This document shows positions 51,601-60,178 of a stretch of DNA of 64,000 nt, piece after piece (positions within the stretch are counted from its first letter, which is position 1; every line of letters begins with the position of its first letter). The notes under the pieces are model-generated. The model saw only the letters and a list, made by a program, of their open reading frames with translations. It was not told where the DNA came from and searched no databases. Source of the stretch: Cedecea neteri (GTDB taxonomy: Bacteria > Pseudomonadota > Gammaproteobacteria > Enterobacterales > Enterobacteriaceae). A program made the translations under genes and the position numbers. The stretch spans positions 3,224,001 through 3,288,000 of the forward strand of contig NZ_CP009458.1 of the NCBI RefSeq assembly GCF_000758305.1, read 5' to 3'.

Positions 51601-54600
51601 GCCGTTCACCGCCTGATTACTGGTGGCGCTGAGTTCACCGTCGGCGACGCCGCTAAGCGTGCGGCTGACGCCGGAGGCATTGGCGAAGGTGACGCTGGTG
51701 CCGTCGGTCGCCGCTGCCACGGAGATCTCCCGGGTGGTCGCATCCTGTTTCACCAGGCCGACCGCGCCTTCATTCAGCTGCGTCTGGAGGTTAGTGATCG
51801 CCGTACTGTTGCCGGTGGTGGCGGTGTCCAGCGCGCCGAGCGCTGCGCCGACGTTAGAGTAGTTCCCGCCCTGGACGGCGTAGTCCGGTGCCGTCCATGA
51901 ACCATCCGGGGCAATGCCCGCACCACCGCCGAGGGAGGAGGCCACATTACCAAGGTTGGTGGTATTGGTGGCGATGCTTGCCGTATTTCCCGCGATATTT
52001 GCAGTGTTGGTTGCGATATTTGCCGTATTCGTCGCGATATTGCCGGTATTGGTCGTTACCTGATTATTGGTAGCGAACAGCTGGCTGCCGTTCACCGCCT
52101 GATTGCTGGTGGCGCTGAGTTCACCGTCGGCAACGCCGCTGAGGGTGCGGCTGACGCCGGAGGCATTGGCGAAGGTGACGCTGGTGCCGTCGGTGGCTGC
52201 CGCCACGGAGATCTCCCGGGTGGTCGCATCCTGTTTCACCAGGCCGACTGCACCTTCGTTCAGCTGCGCCTGGAGGTTAGTGATCGCCGTGCTGTTGCCG
52301 GTGGTGGCGGTGTCCAGCGCACCGAGCGCTGCGCCGACGTTGGCGTAGTTCCCGCCCTGGACGGCGTAGTCCGGTGCTGTCCAGCTGCCGTCCGGGGCAA
52401 TGCCCGCGCCGCCGCCGAGAGAGGAGGCGACGTGGCCGAGGTTGGTGGTATTGGTGGCGATGCTTGCCGTGTTCCCCGCTATATTGGCCGTATTAGCCGT
52501 CACCTGGTTATTGGTGGCAAACAGCTGGCTGCCGTTCACCGCCTGATTACTGGTGGCACTGAGTTCACCGTCGGCGACGCCGCTAAGCGTGCGGCTGACG
52601 CCGGAGGCATTGGCGAAGGTGACGCTGGTGCCGTCGGTGGCTGCCGCCACGGATATCTCCCGTGTAGTCGCATCCTGTTTCACCAGGCCGACCGCGCCTT
52701 CGTTCAGCTGCGTCTGGAGGTTAGTGATCGCCGTGCTGTTGCCGGTGGTGGCGGTGTCCAGTGCGCCGAGCGCTGCGCCGACGTTGGCATAGTTCCCGCC
52801 CTGGACGGCGTAGTCCGGTGCTGTCCATGAACCATCCGGGGCAATGCCCGCGCCGCCGCCGAGGGAGGAGGCGACGTGGCCGACGTTGGTGGTGTTGGTG
52901 GCGATGCTTGCCGTATTAGCCGTCACCTGATTGTTGGTGGCAAACAGCTGGCTGCCGTTCACCGCCTGATTGCTGGTGGCGCTGAGTTCACCGTCGGCGA
53001 TGCCGCTGAGCGTGCGGCTGACGCCGGAGGCATTGGCAAAGGTGACGCTGGTACCGTCGGTGGCTGCCGCCACGGAGATTTCGCGGGTAGTCGCATCCTG
53101 TTTCACCAGGCCGACAGCACCTTCATTCAACTGCGTCTGGAGGTTAGTGATCGCCGTACTGTTGCCGGTGGTGGCGGTGTCCAGAGCCCCGAGCGCTGCG
53201 CCGACGTTAGAGTAGTTCCCGCCCTGGACGGCGTAGTCCGGTGCCGTCCATGAACCATCCGGGGCAATGCCCGCACCACCGCCGAGAGAGGAGGCGACGT
53301 GGCCGAGGTTGGTGGTGTTGGTGGCGATGCTTGCCGTATTTCCGGCGATATTGGCCGTGTTAGTGGCGATATTGCCCGTATTAGCCGTCACCTGGTTATT
53401 GGTGGCAAACAGCTGGCTGCCGTTCACGGCATCGGTGCTGGTGCCGCTCAGCGTCCCGGCGGTAACACCCGTCAGGGTACGACTTCCGGCGGTTCCTGCA
53501 ATACTCACCGAAGTTCCGGCTTTGTCTCCCGCAACGGAAATCGCCTGGGTGGTCTGATCTTGTTTGACCAGGCCGACGGTGCCGTTAGTCAAATTGGTAA
53601 TTGCTGAAGTGTTGCCCGCAATGTTGGCTGTGTTGGTAGCAATATTCGCTGTATTCGTCGCAATATTGCCGGTATTTGTGGAAACCTGATTATTGGTGGC
53701 AAACAGCTGACTGCCGTTCACGGCGTCGGTGCTGGTGCCGCTCAGCGTTCCAGCGGTAACACCTGTCAGGGTACGACTTCCGGCGGTTCCGGCAATGCTC
53801 ACCGAAGTCCCGGCTTTGTCTCCCGCAACGGAAATCGCCTGGGTGGTCTGATCTTGTTTGACCAGGCCGATGGTGCCGTTAGTCAGGTTGTTAATTGACG
53901 TCGTATTCCCGGCAATATTGGCCGTATTCGTCGCTATATTCCCGGTGTTTGTGGAAACCTGGTTATTGGTGGCAAACAGCTGGCTGCCGTTCACCGCTTG
54001 AGTGCTGGTGGCGTTCAGTGCAGCAGGCGCAACACCACTTAGCGTTCGGTTACCTGCGGTGCCAGCAATGCTCACCGAAGTCCCGGCTTTGTCTCCCGCA
54101 ACGGAAATCGCCTGGGTGGTCTGATCTTGTTTGACCAGGCCGACGGTGCCGTTAGTCAGGTTGTTAATTGACGACGTATTCCCGGCAATATTGGCCGTAT
54201 TCGTCGCAATATTACCGGTATTTGTGGAAACCTGGTTATTGGTGGCAAACAGCTGGCTGCCGTTCACCGCTTGAGTGCTGGTGGCGTTGAGTGCAGCAGG
54301 CGCAACACCACTTAGCGTTCGGTTACCTGCGGTGCCAGCAATGCTCACCGAAGTTCCGGCCTTATCCCCGGCGACGGAAATCGCCTGGGTGGTTTGATCC
54401 TGTTTCACCAGGCCGACGGTGCCGTTGGTCAGGTTATTTATTGATGTCGTATTTCCGGCAATATTTGCTGTATTAGCCGCAATATTGCCGGTGTTGGTGG
54501 AGACCTGGTTATTGGTGGCAAACAGCTGGCTGCCGTTCACCGCGTCGGTGCTGGCCGCGCTTAAAGTCCCTGCTGTGACGCCGATTAAGTAACGGTTTCC

Positions 54601-55836
54601 TGATGTTCCTGAGATGTTGACTGTATTCCCTGCTTTGTCTCCGGCAATGGAAACATACTGGGTGGTGGGATCTTGTTTCACCAGGCCAACCGTACCGTTG
54701 GTTAGATTGGTTATTGACGTAGTATTGCCCGCAATATTGGCCGTATTTGTCGCTATGTTTGCGGTATTAGTGGCGATATTACCGGTGTTGGTATTGACCT
54801 GATTGTTAGTAGCAAACAGCTGACTGCCGTTAATGGCGTCTGTACTGGTGGCGCTCAGTACGCCGGGAGCGACGTTCTGAATCTGGCGTTCAGCGCCTGC
54901 CGCCCCTACCGAGACAACACCATTGGCGGTACCTGCGGCACTGCCGCTGATAACAAAACTGCCCGTATGGGCGACGTCGGTCACGCTTCCGTTGCCCAAG
55001 GCAACACTGTTTGCCTGAGAGGCGTTGGCTGTGGCACCGATAGCAATAGAATTGGCCTGGCTGGCAATGGCGTTTGCACCAAGAGCTACGCTATTGGTGC
55101 CACTGGCACGAGTATTTGTCGCAGTATCTTGAGGAATGCCATTCAATGTAGACGAACCAATGGCAATCGCTCCCAAAGCCGTTGATGAGGCAGAGTTACC
55201 CAGCGCAATGCTTCCCCCGGCACTCGCCGTGGTCGTATTACCTATCGCAATGGTGAAATCACCACTGGCCACGTTCATGCGACCGATGGAAACGGCCGTG
55301 TTGCCGATGGCGGAGTTTGCGACGCCCACTGTTGTGGAGGACGGGCCTGATGAATTATTACCAACACCTAACGCTGTACTTAGTGCCCCGGAAGCAATGC
55401 TGTTGCCGCCGATAGCCGTTGATCCTCCACCTGTAGCCGAAGAGGATATCCCAACCGCCGTACTTGAGCTGGCATTAGTAATATTATAATCCCCCAGGCC
55501 ATCTGTACGGCGTTGGGTTGCCAGAGTAGCGGCCCCTCCGGCATTAGCGCTTCCGCCAATAGCTGTTGCTGCTACGTTCCCGGTAACGGTCGCACCATTA
55601 CCCACGGCAACGGCGTTATCATTGGTCCCGGCTACGGCACCGACCCCAGCAAAATAACCGACAGCCTGTGTGGGTGACGCCCAAAAAACAGGCAGGATAG
55701 CTAATGCAAGACCCGTTCTCACCGTTTTTGGGGACGCTGTTACTGCCCCTGAAGATAATTTGTTTTTTGAAAGCTCACCGACAGCAATACAGGTCTTGAG
55801 TGACGCGTTCCATATGACTTTATAGACTCTATTCAT
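48697..55836 (-). CDS. Giant trimeric autotransporter adhesin (YadA-like, SadA-type)
   Basis: 2379 residues from ATG 55836. The extended signal peptide starts MNRVYKVIWNASLKTCIAVG, typical of autotransporters. The N-terminal head has YadA-type repeats (for example NSVALGANAIASQANSIAIG). A long stalk follows with five 91-residue modules (NLTNGTVGLVKQD...NGSQLFATNNQV) and eight 162-residue modules (SLGGGAGIAPDGSWTAPDYA), each with ISneck-like VNGSQLFATN. A second head-like stretch precedes the C-terminal YadA anchor ending DVGASIGVGYQW. Three chains form one outer-membrane barrel. A lipoprotein gene follows in the same transcript. Confidence 0.93.
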   Translation of the reverse strand: MNRVYKVIWNASLKTCIAVGELSKNKLSSGAVTASPKTVRTGLALAILPVFWASPTQAVGYFAGVGAVAGTNDNAVAVGNGATVTGNVAATAIGGSANAGGAATLATQRRTDGLGDYNITNASSSTAVGISSSATGGGSTAIGGNSIASGALSTALGVGNNSSGPSSTTVGVANSAIGNTAVSIGRMNVASGDFTIAIGNTTTASAGGSIALGNSASSTALGAIAIGSSTLNGIPQDTATNTRASGTNSVALGANAIASQANSIAIGATANASQANSVALGNGSVTDVAHTGSFVISGSAAGTANGVVSVGAAGAERQIQNVAPGVLSATSTDAINGSQLFATNNQVNTNTGNIATNTANIATNTANIAGNTTSITNLTNGTVGLVKQDPTTQYVSIAGDKAGNTVNISGTSGNRYLIGVTAGTLSAASTDAVNGSQLFATNNQVSTNTGNIAANTANIAGNTTSINNLTNGTVGLVKQDQTTQAISVAGDKAGTSVSIAGTAGNRTLSGVAPAALNATSTQAVNGSQLFATNNQVSTNTGNIATNTANIAGNTSSINNLTNGTVGLVKQDQTTQAISVAGDKAGTSVSIAGTAGNRTLSGVAPAALNATSTQAVNGSQLFATNNQVSTNTGNIATNTANIAGNTTSINNLTNGTIGLVKQDQTTQAISVAGDKAGTSVSIAGTAGSRTLTGVTAGTLSGTSTDAVNGSQLFATNNQVSTNTGNIATNTANIATNTANIAGNTSAITNLTNGTVGLVKQDQTTQAISVAGDKAGTSVSIAGTAGSRTLTGVTAGTLSGTSTDAVNGSQLFATNNQVTANTGNIATNTANIAGNTASIATNTTNLGHVASSLGGGAGIAPDGSWTAPDYAVQGGNYSNVGAALGALDTATTGNSTAITNLQTQLNEGAVGLVKQDATTREISVAAATDGTSVTFANASGVSRTLSGIADGELSATSNQAVNGSQLFATNNQVTANTASIATNTTNVGHVASSLGGGAGIAPDGSWTAPDYAVQGGNYANVGAALGALDTATTGNSTAITNLQTQLNEGAVGLVKQDATTREISVAAATDGTSVTFANASGVSRTLSGVADGELSATSNQAVNGSQLFATNNQVTANTANIAGNTASIATNTTNLGHVASSLGGGAGIAPDGSWTAPDYAVQGGNYANVGAALGALDTATTGNSTAITNLQAQLNEGAVGLVKQDATTREISVAAATDGTSVTFANASGVSRTLSGVADGELSATSNQAVNGSQLFATNNQVTTNTGNIATNTANIATNTANIAGNTASIATNTTNLGNVASSLGGGAGIAPDGSWTAPDYAVQGGNYSNVGAALGALDTATTGNSTAITNLQTQLNEGAVGLVKQDATTREISVAAATDGTSVTFANASGVSRTLSGVADGELSATSNQAVNGSQLFATNNQVTTNTGNIATNTANIATNTANIAGNTASIATNTTNLGNVASSLGGGAGIAPDGSWTAPDYAVQGGNYSNVGAALGALDTATTGNSTAITNLQTQLNEGAVGLVKQDATTREISVAAATDGTSVTFANASGVSRTLSGVADGELSATSNQAVNGSQLFATNNQVTTNTGNIATNTANIATNTANIAGNTASIATNTTNLGHVASSLGGGAGIAPDGSWTAPDYAVQGGNYANVGAALGALDTATTGNSTAITNLQTQLNEGAVGLVKQDATTREISVAAATDGISVTFANASGVSRTLSGVADGELSATSNQAVNGSQLFATNNQVTANTVSIAGNTASIATNTTNLGHVASSLGGGAGIAPDGSWTAPDYAVQGGNYSNVGAALGALDTATTGNSTAITNLQTQLNEGAVGLVKQDATTREISVAAATDGTSVTFANASGVSRTLSGVADGELSATSNQAVNGSQLFATNARVSTNTTNLGHVATSLGGGAGIAPDGTWTAPDYAVQGGNYANVGDALSALDVATTGNSTAITNLQTEINNGGLGLVKQDATTRDITVAAATDGDLVSFTNSTGNTRTLSGVTAALLSSTSTQAVNGSQLYAANNTIVNILGGSAALDGNGNITGPTWTIQGTTTNNISQALASLDNSVNDLKKEAQSGGGKIVTQPDPKDTVSVGGHTGGTSVSLTGQEGDRKLTGVANGVNDNDAVTVAQLNALSREVVAASKQLAVNVSDSVTPASATGADSIALGGNANSSGTNAISIGNGAAASGSGSSAVGASSSASGTNATAMGQNSNASGANSVALGSSSTASGSNSVALGANSVASRDNSVSVGAAGNERQITNVAAGTQSTDAVNLGQLNSAQQQNNRAFSQLSRRIDRVENKLTAGIASSMAMAGIPQAYQPDSNLVGAAISGYSDKSAIAVGISKISENGRWITKLQASANTESDVGASIGVGYQW
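50086..53340 (-). repeat. 162-residue (486-bp) tandem modules in the adhesin stalk
   Basis: Consecutive modules, up to 486 bases long, each carry the segments GIAPDGSWTAPDYAVQGG, LQTQLNEGAVGLVKQDATT and GELSATSNQAVNGSQLFATN. I count eight copies of the first segment, the last degenerate (GTWTAP). Units near 51421 and 51907 look identical base for base over most of their length, at an offset of exactly 486. Such identity suggests recent duplication or gene conversion and makes the stalk length unstable. Confidence 0.88.
53400..54790 (-). repeat. 91-residue (273-bp) tandem modules in the adhesin stalk
   Basis: Five shorter modules with NLTNGTVGLVKQDQTTQAIS and NGSQLFATNNQVSTNTGNIA, differing mainly by extra IATNTAN heptads. 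Units starting near 53968 and 54241 are offset by exactly 273 bases and nearly identical. They form the part of the stalk nearest the N-terminal head. Confidence 0.85.
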
Positions 55837-56019
55837 GTGTTGCCCCAGGGGTGTAAATAACAAAAGGGAAATATCATTAAGGCAATGATTTACCCGCTGC
55901 TATTGTTGGAGAATGTTTTGTTAATATGATTTGTTGTTTTGCTGTGTTTTAATCGTATTTATTCTGACGAAACTGTTCCCCGCTCTAAAATGAACGGTAA
56001 AAATTAAACGGCTGAGTCA

Positions 56020-56038
56020 CAGGCTTTTTATAAGCCTG
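56020..56038. terminator. Hairpin after the 100-residue secreted protein gene
   Basis: Stem CAGGCTT/AAGCCTG with a TTTAT loop, five bases beyond the stop at 56044 on the - strand. It has no clear T-run on that side, so it is a weak terminator candidate. The rest of 55837-56043 holds the adhesin promoter region and no gene. Confidence 0.4.
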
Positions 56039-56043
56039 CTAAT

Positions 56044-56346
56044 TTATTTTGTGCTGTTTATTTTCGATAATAGTCGCTCAGCCTCATCACAGGAGGCTTT
56101 GTTTTCCTTAGCTATTTTTTCCTTATTGCTGCAGGATTGAAGATAAAAACTGGTGTTCATCATGGCGACTTTAGCCGTTATCCAGACAAGCCTTTCACAT
56201 CCTGATTTATCAGGGTTTCCGCTGCAGGCTTGATTAGCTGCGGTCTGAATGGATTGTATGGAATCAATTTTCTTTGCAGCAGAACTGGTAAGGGGTAGAA
56301 AAACCATTAAAGAAGAAAGCATTGATATGACAATTTTTTTTTTCAT
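56044..56346 (-). CDS. Small secreted four-cysteine protein, unknown function
   Basis: 100 residues with a clear signal peptide (MKKKIVISMLSSLMVFLPLT, cleavage near residue 23-24). The mature part of about 76 residues is helical and charged with four cysteines (ACSGN, GCERL, SCSNK, SCDEA) that could form two disulfides. The ribosome site GGCGGG precedes ATG. It lies upstream of the adhesin gene in the same direction, but the 207-base gap argues for a separate transcript. I do not recognise the family. Confidence 0.7.
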   Translation of the reverse strand: MKKKIVISMLSSLMVFLPLTSSAAKKIDSIQSIQTAANQACSGNPDKSGCERLVWITAKVAMMNTSFYLQSCSNKEKIAKENKASCDEAERLLSKINSTK

Positions 56347-56690
56347 AATCCCGCCGTGGATTTAATATTCTCATAAAGCGTAGTCCATAAGCGAAATTGC
56401 ACAATTCAGTAAATTAAAAACTGCCAAAATTGGTGGGTGCTAATAAGTCTCATTTTTAGAGTGGTTAATTTTAAGAATCGATATTGTTTAGTATTCCAAA
56501 CATAGGATTATTCTTAGTATTGATTACGTAATAACTGAGTGGATAGTCACTTTTGGCTTATTTTGCTGTGTTGTTTTTGTTTCTTTTAATTATGGGGTGG
56601 GTGGGCGTGAGTATGGGGAAACGGATCATAACGCCCGGATTCCATAGCACGATCCGGGCGCAGTACCTGATAGTCGCGGCGGTAATCGGC
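56347..56690. other. AT-rich non-coding gap with a hairpin beside budR
   Basis: About 340 bases with no gene. At 56632-56660 a 9-bp perfect stem CGCCCGGAT/ATCCGGGCG with an 11-base loop lies 31 bases beyond the budR stop and is its probable terminator, although the T-run is weak. The remainder is AT-rich and likely holds the promoter of the small secreted protein gene. Confidence 0.55.
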
Positions 56691-57569
56691 TCAGTGGGCG
56701 AACAGCTGGATAAAACGTTTCACTGACGGGGAGCGTTCAAACTGCCGCCAGGCCAGCGCAATGTCCGTCTTCACCTGGTCACCGCGAATCGCGTGGAAGG
56801 TGACGTTCGGGCACGAGATACAGGTCATCGATTGGGGAACTAAGGCAAACCCGAAGCCTGCCGAGACCATGCTTAACGAGGACGAGATTTGTGAAGCCTG
56901 GCAGGCGCTTGTCAGATCAATTCCCGCCCGCAGGCAGGCGTCATACATCAGTCCATAAAGTCCTGGAGCCACTTCTTCCGGGAATAGCACCGGCGGGACG
57001 TCGGCTAGCGCCTGCAGGGCCAGTTCTTTCTCTCCAGAAAGAGGATGATCCTTGTGCAGGGCAATCATCATCGGTTCTTCGTCAATTAGCTTGAGCGCAA
57101 ACCGCTTGCTGCTTTCGCAGGGCAGGCGCACGAACGCCACGTCCAGCAAGCCTTCATCCAGCTCCTGCATCAGCCCTGCCATATTGGTTTCCCGTTGACG
57201 AAGCTCGATGGCCGGATAGTGAGCCTGAAACTGGCGCAGCAGAGAAAAAATCTTTGGATTAAACGCGTTTGAACTGGTTATCCCGAGCGACAGCTTGCCG
57301 TTAATACCGCGGGCAATGCCGCGAGCTTTCTCCAGCGCAGCGTCGCTGTGGGCCAAAATCTGGCAGGCATCCTGATAAAACGCTTCTCCCGCATCCGTCA
57401 GCTCCACCCCCCGCGTTAAGCGGTGCAGCAGTGGCGTGCCCACTTCGCGTTCAAGGCGTTGAATTTGTTGGCTAAGAGGAGGCTGGGAAATACCCAGCAG
57501 TTCGGCTGCCCGGGTGAAATTGTGCGTCTGGGCGACGGCGACAAAATAGCGGAGATAGCGAAGTTCCAT
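56691..57569 (-). CDS. budR: BudR, LysR-type regulator of the butanediol operon
   Basis: 292 residues. The helix-turn-helix MELRYLRYFVAVAQTHNFTR then LGISQPPLSQQIQRLEREVG is of the AlsR/BudR/CatR type. It diverges from budA with 107 bases between, the arrangement known in Klebsiella and Raoultella, where BudR activates budABC in response to acetate and low pH. The effector domain is full length. Confidence 0.92.
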   Translation of the reverse strand: MELRYLRYFVAVAQTHNFTRAAELLGISQPPLSQQIQRLEREVGTPLLHRLTRGVELTDAGEAFYQDACQILAHSDAALEKARGIARGINGKLSLGITSSNAFNPKIFSLLRQFQAHYPAIELRQRETNMAGLMQELDEGLLDVAFVRLPCESSKRFALKLIDEEPMMIALHKDHPLSGEKELALQALADVPPVLFPEEVAPGLYGLMYDACLRAGIDLTSACQASQISSSLSMVSAGFGFALVPQSMTCISCPNVTFHAIRGDQVKTDIALAWRQFERSPSVKRFIQLFAH

Positions 57570-57610
57570 ATCGAAAACGTCTCAAACCAGAAGGGCTTTT
57601 ATATTGGAAC

Positions 57611-57626
57611 TGTGAGCTGGATCACG
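57611..57626. promoter_or_regulatory. CRP-like site between budR and budA
   Basis: TGTGAGCTGGATCACG matches TGTGA-N6-TCACA at 9 of 10 key bases. It lies 42 bases upstream of the budR start and 50 bases before the budA start. Catabolite control of bud genes is plausible, but this is a sequence match only. Confidence 0.5.
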
Positions 57627-57676
57627 TCAACATTTAATTAAAGTTTCTTAACCTTCAGCCCGAGGTGACAAACGCC

Positions 57677-58456
57677 ATGAGCGATCTAACTCTATGTTCC
57701 TGCGAAGAAAGTCTTTTAGAGATGGTCGAGACCTTCGCTGCAGCTAATAAAGAAAACATGATATATCAGACTTCATTGATGAGCGCATTACTGAGCGGCG
57801 TCTATGAAGGGGAAACCACCATGGCCGACCTGTTGAAGCACGGTGACTTTGGCCTGGGCACGTTTAACGAGCTGGACGGCGAGATGATTGCCTTCAACAG
57901 CAATGTGTATCAATTACGGTCAGACGGCAGCGCCAGAGCGGCCAGTCCGCAGCAGAAAACGCCGTTTGCGGTGATGACCTGGTTTAAACCGCAATACCGC
58001 CTGCGCATTGACAGCACGACCAGCCGCCAGAAGCTGCACGAGATTATCGATGCAATAATTCCTTCCGATAATCTGTTTTGTGCCCTGCGCATCGACGGCC
58101 ATTTCCGCCACGCTCATACACGCACTGTTCCTCGCCAGAAGCCACCCTACCGCGCCATGACCGATGTACTGGACGACCAGCCGGTATTCCGTTTTAACGG
58201 TCGCAAAGGCGTGCTGGTGGGGTTCCGCACCCCGCAACATATGCAGGGCATTAACGTGGCGGGCTATCACGAACACTTTATTACCGATGACCGCCAGGGC
58301 GGCGGGCATCTGCTCGACTATCAGCTGGAGCAGGGGGTGCTCACCTTCGGCGAGATCCACAAGCTGATGATCGACCTTCCGGCAGACAGCGCATTTCTTA
58401 ACGCCAACCTGCACCCAGAAAACCTCGACGCGGCGATTCGCGCGGTTGAAAACTAG
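57677..58456 (+). CDS. budA: BudA, alpha-acetolactate decarboxylase
   Basis: 259 residues from ATG 57677; a GTG at 57665 is in frame, but the GAGGTG ribosome site overlaps it and the family start fits 57677. Core motifs are LMSALLSGVYEGETT, HGDFGLGTFNELDGEM and the Zn-binding HFRHAHTRTVPRQ, then YHEHFITDDRQGGGHLLDY. It converts alpha-acetolactate to acetoin, the middle step of butanediol fermentation. First gene of budABC. Confidence 0.97.
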   Translation: MSDLTLCSCEESLLEMVETFAAANKENMIYQTSLMSALLSGVYEGETTMADLLKHGDFGLGTFNELDGEMIAFNSNVYQLRSDGSARAASPQQKTPFAVMTWFKPQYRLRIDSTTSRQKLHEIIDAIIPSDNLFCALRIDGHFRHAHTRTVPRQKPPYRAMTDVLDDQPVFRFNGRKGVLVGFRTPQHMQGINVAGYHEHFITDDRQGGGHLLDYQLEQGVLTFGEIHKLMIDLPADSAFLNANLHPENLDAAIRAVEN

Positions 58457-58479
58457 CGTTCCCTGAGGAGATGTGAGCC

Positions 58480-60159
58480 ATGAATAACAAAAAACCTTTG
58501 CGTCAGTGGGCGCACGGCGCTGACATGGTGGTCAGCCAGCTTGAAGCTCAGGGCGTGAAGCACGTCTTTGGGATTCCTGGGGCGAAGATCGATAAGGTTT
58601 TTGACTCCCTGAACGACTCGCCGATTGAATTGATTCCGGTTCGCCACGAAGCCAATGCGGCCTTTATGGCTGCAGCAGTGGGGCGCATCACCGGGAAAGC
58701 GGGGGTGGCGCTGGTGACTTCGGGCCCCGGCTGCTCAAACCTGATAACAGGCATGGCAACTGCCAACAGCGAAGGCGACCCGGTTGTGGCGCTGGGCGGG
58801 GCGGTAAAACGTTCCGATAAAGCCAAGCTGGTACACCAAAGCATGGACACCGTGGCGATGTTTAGCCCGGTGACGAAATACTCAGTAGAAGTGCCTTCTT
58901 CCGACGCCATTGCCGAGGTGGTTTCGAACGCTTTCCGTGCCGCCGAGCATGGCCGCCCCGGTAGCGCCTTTGTCAGCCTGCCGCAGGACATCAGCGACGG
59001 CCCGGCAACCGGAAACATTTTGCCCGCTAACGGATCGGTGAAAGCTGGTGCCGCGCCGGACGCCGCTATTAACGACGTGGCGAAACTTATCTCGCAGGCC
59101 AAAAATCCGGTATTCCTGCTTGGGCTGATGGCAAGTCAGCAGGAAAACAGCGCGGCGCTGTTCCATCTGCTGGAAAAAAGCCATATCCCGGTCACTAGCA
59201 CCTATCAGGCCGCAGGTGCGGTGAATCAGCAGCATTTTGCTCGTTTTGCCGGGCGCATTGGGCTGTTTAATAACCAGGCCGGTGACCGCCTGCTGCAGCT
59301 TGCGGATCTGGTTATCTGTATCGGCTACAGCCCCGTGGAATATGAGCCGGCGATGTGGAATACCGGCGATGCGACGCTGGTACATATCGACGTGCTGCCC
59401 GCATATGAAGAACGTAACTACGTGCCGGACGTCGAGCTGGTGGGCGATATCGCCAGCACGCTGGACAAACTCACCGCCCGCATTGAAAAACCGCTGATTC
59501 TTAGCCCGCGAGCATCTGAAATCCTCGTGGACAGGCAGCACCAGCGTGAACTGCTGAGTCGCCGGGGTGCACAACTGAATCAGTTTGCTCTCCACCCGCT
59601 GCGTATCGTCCGGGCGATGCAGGACATCGTGAACGACGACGTGACGCTGACCGTCGATATGGGCAGTTTCCATATCTGGATCGCCCGTTACCTCTACAGC
59701 TTCCGCGCGCGTCAGCTGATGATCTCTAACGGCCAGCAAACCATGGGCGTAGCGCTGCCGTGGGCCATTGGCGCGTGGCTGGTGAATCCGGGCCGCAAAG
59801 TGGTTTCGGTATCCGGTGACGGCGGTTTCCTGCAGTCCAGCATGGAGCTGGAAACGGCGGTGCGCCTGGGCGCTAACGTGCTGCACATCATTTGGGTGGA
59901 TAACGCCTACAACATGGTGGCGATTCAGGAAGAGAAAAAATACCAGCGTCTGTCCGGCGTGAACTTCGGGCCGGTGGACTTCAAAGCTTACGCGGACGCC
60001 TTCGGCGCGCGAGGCTTCGCGGTGGAAAGTGCGGAAGCGCTGGAGCCGACTTTACGCGCCGCTATGGATGTGAATGGTCCAGCGGTGGTAGCGATTCCGG
60101 TTGATTACAGCGACAACCATCTGCTGATGAGTCAGCTGCACCTCAGCCAAATTCTTTAA
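58480..60159 (+). CDS. budB: BudB, catabolic acetolactate synthase
   Basis: A 559-residue thiamine diphosphate enzyme. The catalytic Glu lies in VRHEANAAFMAAAVGR, and the cofactor motif is GDGGF ... NAYNMV (about residues 447-475). It lacks the FAD/regulatory-subunit dependence of anabolic ALS by family. It joins two pyruvates to alpha-acetolactate. It lies 23 bases after budA with GAGGAG upstream of ATG. Confidence 0.97.
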   Translation: MNNKKPLRQWAHGADMVVSQLEAQGVKHVFGIPGAKIDKVFDSLNDSPIELIPVRHEANAAFMAAAVGRITGKAGVALVTSGPGCSNLITGMATANSEGDPVVALGGAVKRSDKAKLVHQSMDTVAMFSPVTKYSVEVPSSDAIAEVVSNAFRAAEHGRPGSAFVSLPQDISDGPATGNILPANGSVKAGAAPDAAINDVAKLISQAKNPVFLLGLMASQQENSAALFHLLEKSHIPVTSTYQAAGAVNQQHFARFAGRIGLFNNQAGDRLLQLADLVICIGYSPVEYEPAMWNTGDATLVHIDVLPAYEERNYVPDVELVGDIASTLDKLTARIEKPLILSPRASEILVDRQHQRELLSRRGAQLNQFALHPLRIVRAMQDIVNDDVTLTVDMGSFHIWIARYLYSFRARQLMISNGQQTMGVALPWAIGAWLVNPGRKVVSVSGDGGFLQSSMELETAVRLGANVLHIIWVDNAYNMVAIQEEKKYQRLSGVNFGPVDFKAYADAFGARGFAVESAEALEPTLRAAMDVNGPAVVAIPVDYSDNHLLMSQLHLSQIL

Positions 60160-60178
60160 ATAACAGAAGGATATTGTG

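Noticed and set aside
50086..54790. CRISPR-like regular repetition
   Set aside because: The periods are 486 and 273 bases, multiples of three, within one continuous coding frame. There are no 25-40-base repeats with unique spacers and no cas genes.
49098..54802. Many + strand reading frames of 60-294 codons opposite the giant adhesin gene
   Set aside because: They recur with the same period as the adhesin modules and encode low-complexity Arg/Trp or Ala/Val-rich products. They are complements of the GC-rich repeats, not genes.
58882..59886. 334-codon - strand frame opposite budB
   Set aside because: Antisense to a certain ThDP enzyme gene, with no ribosome site or family pattern.
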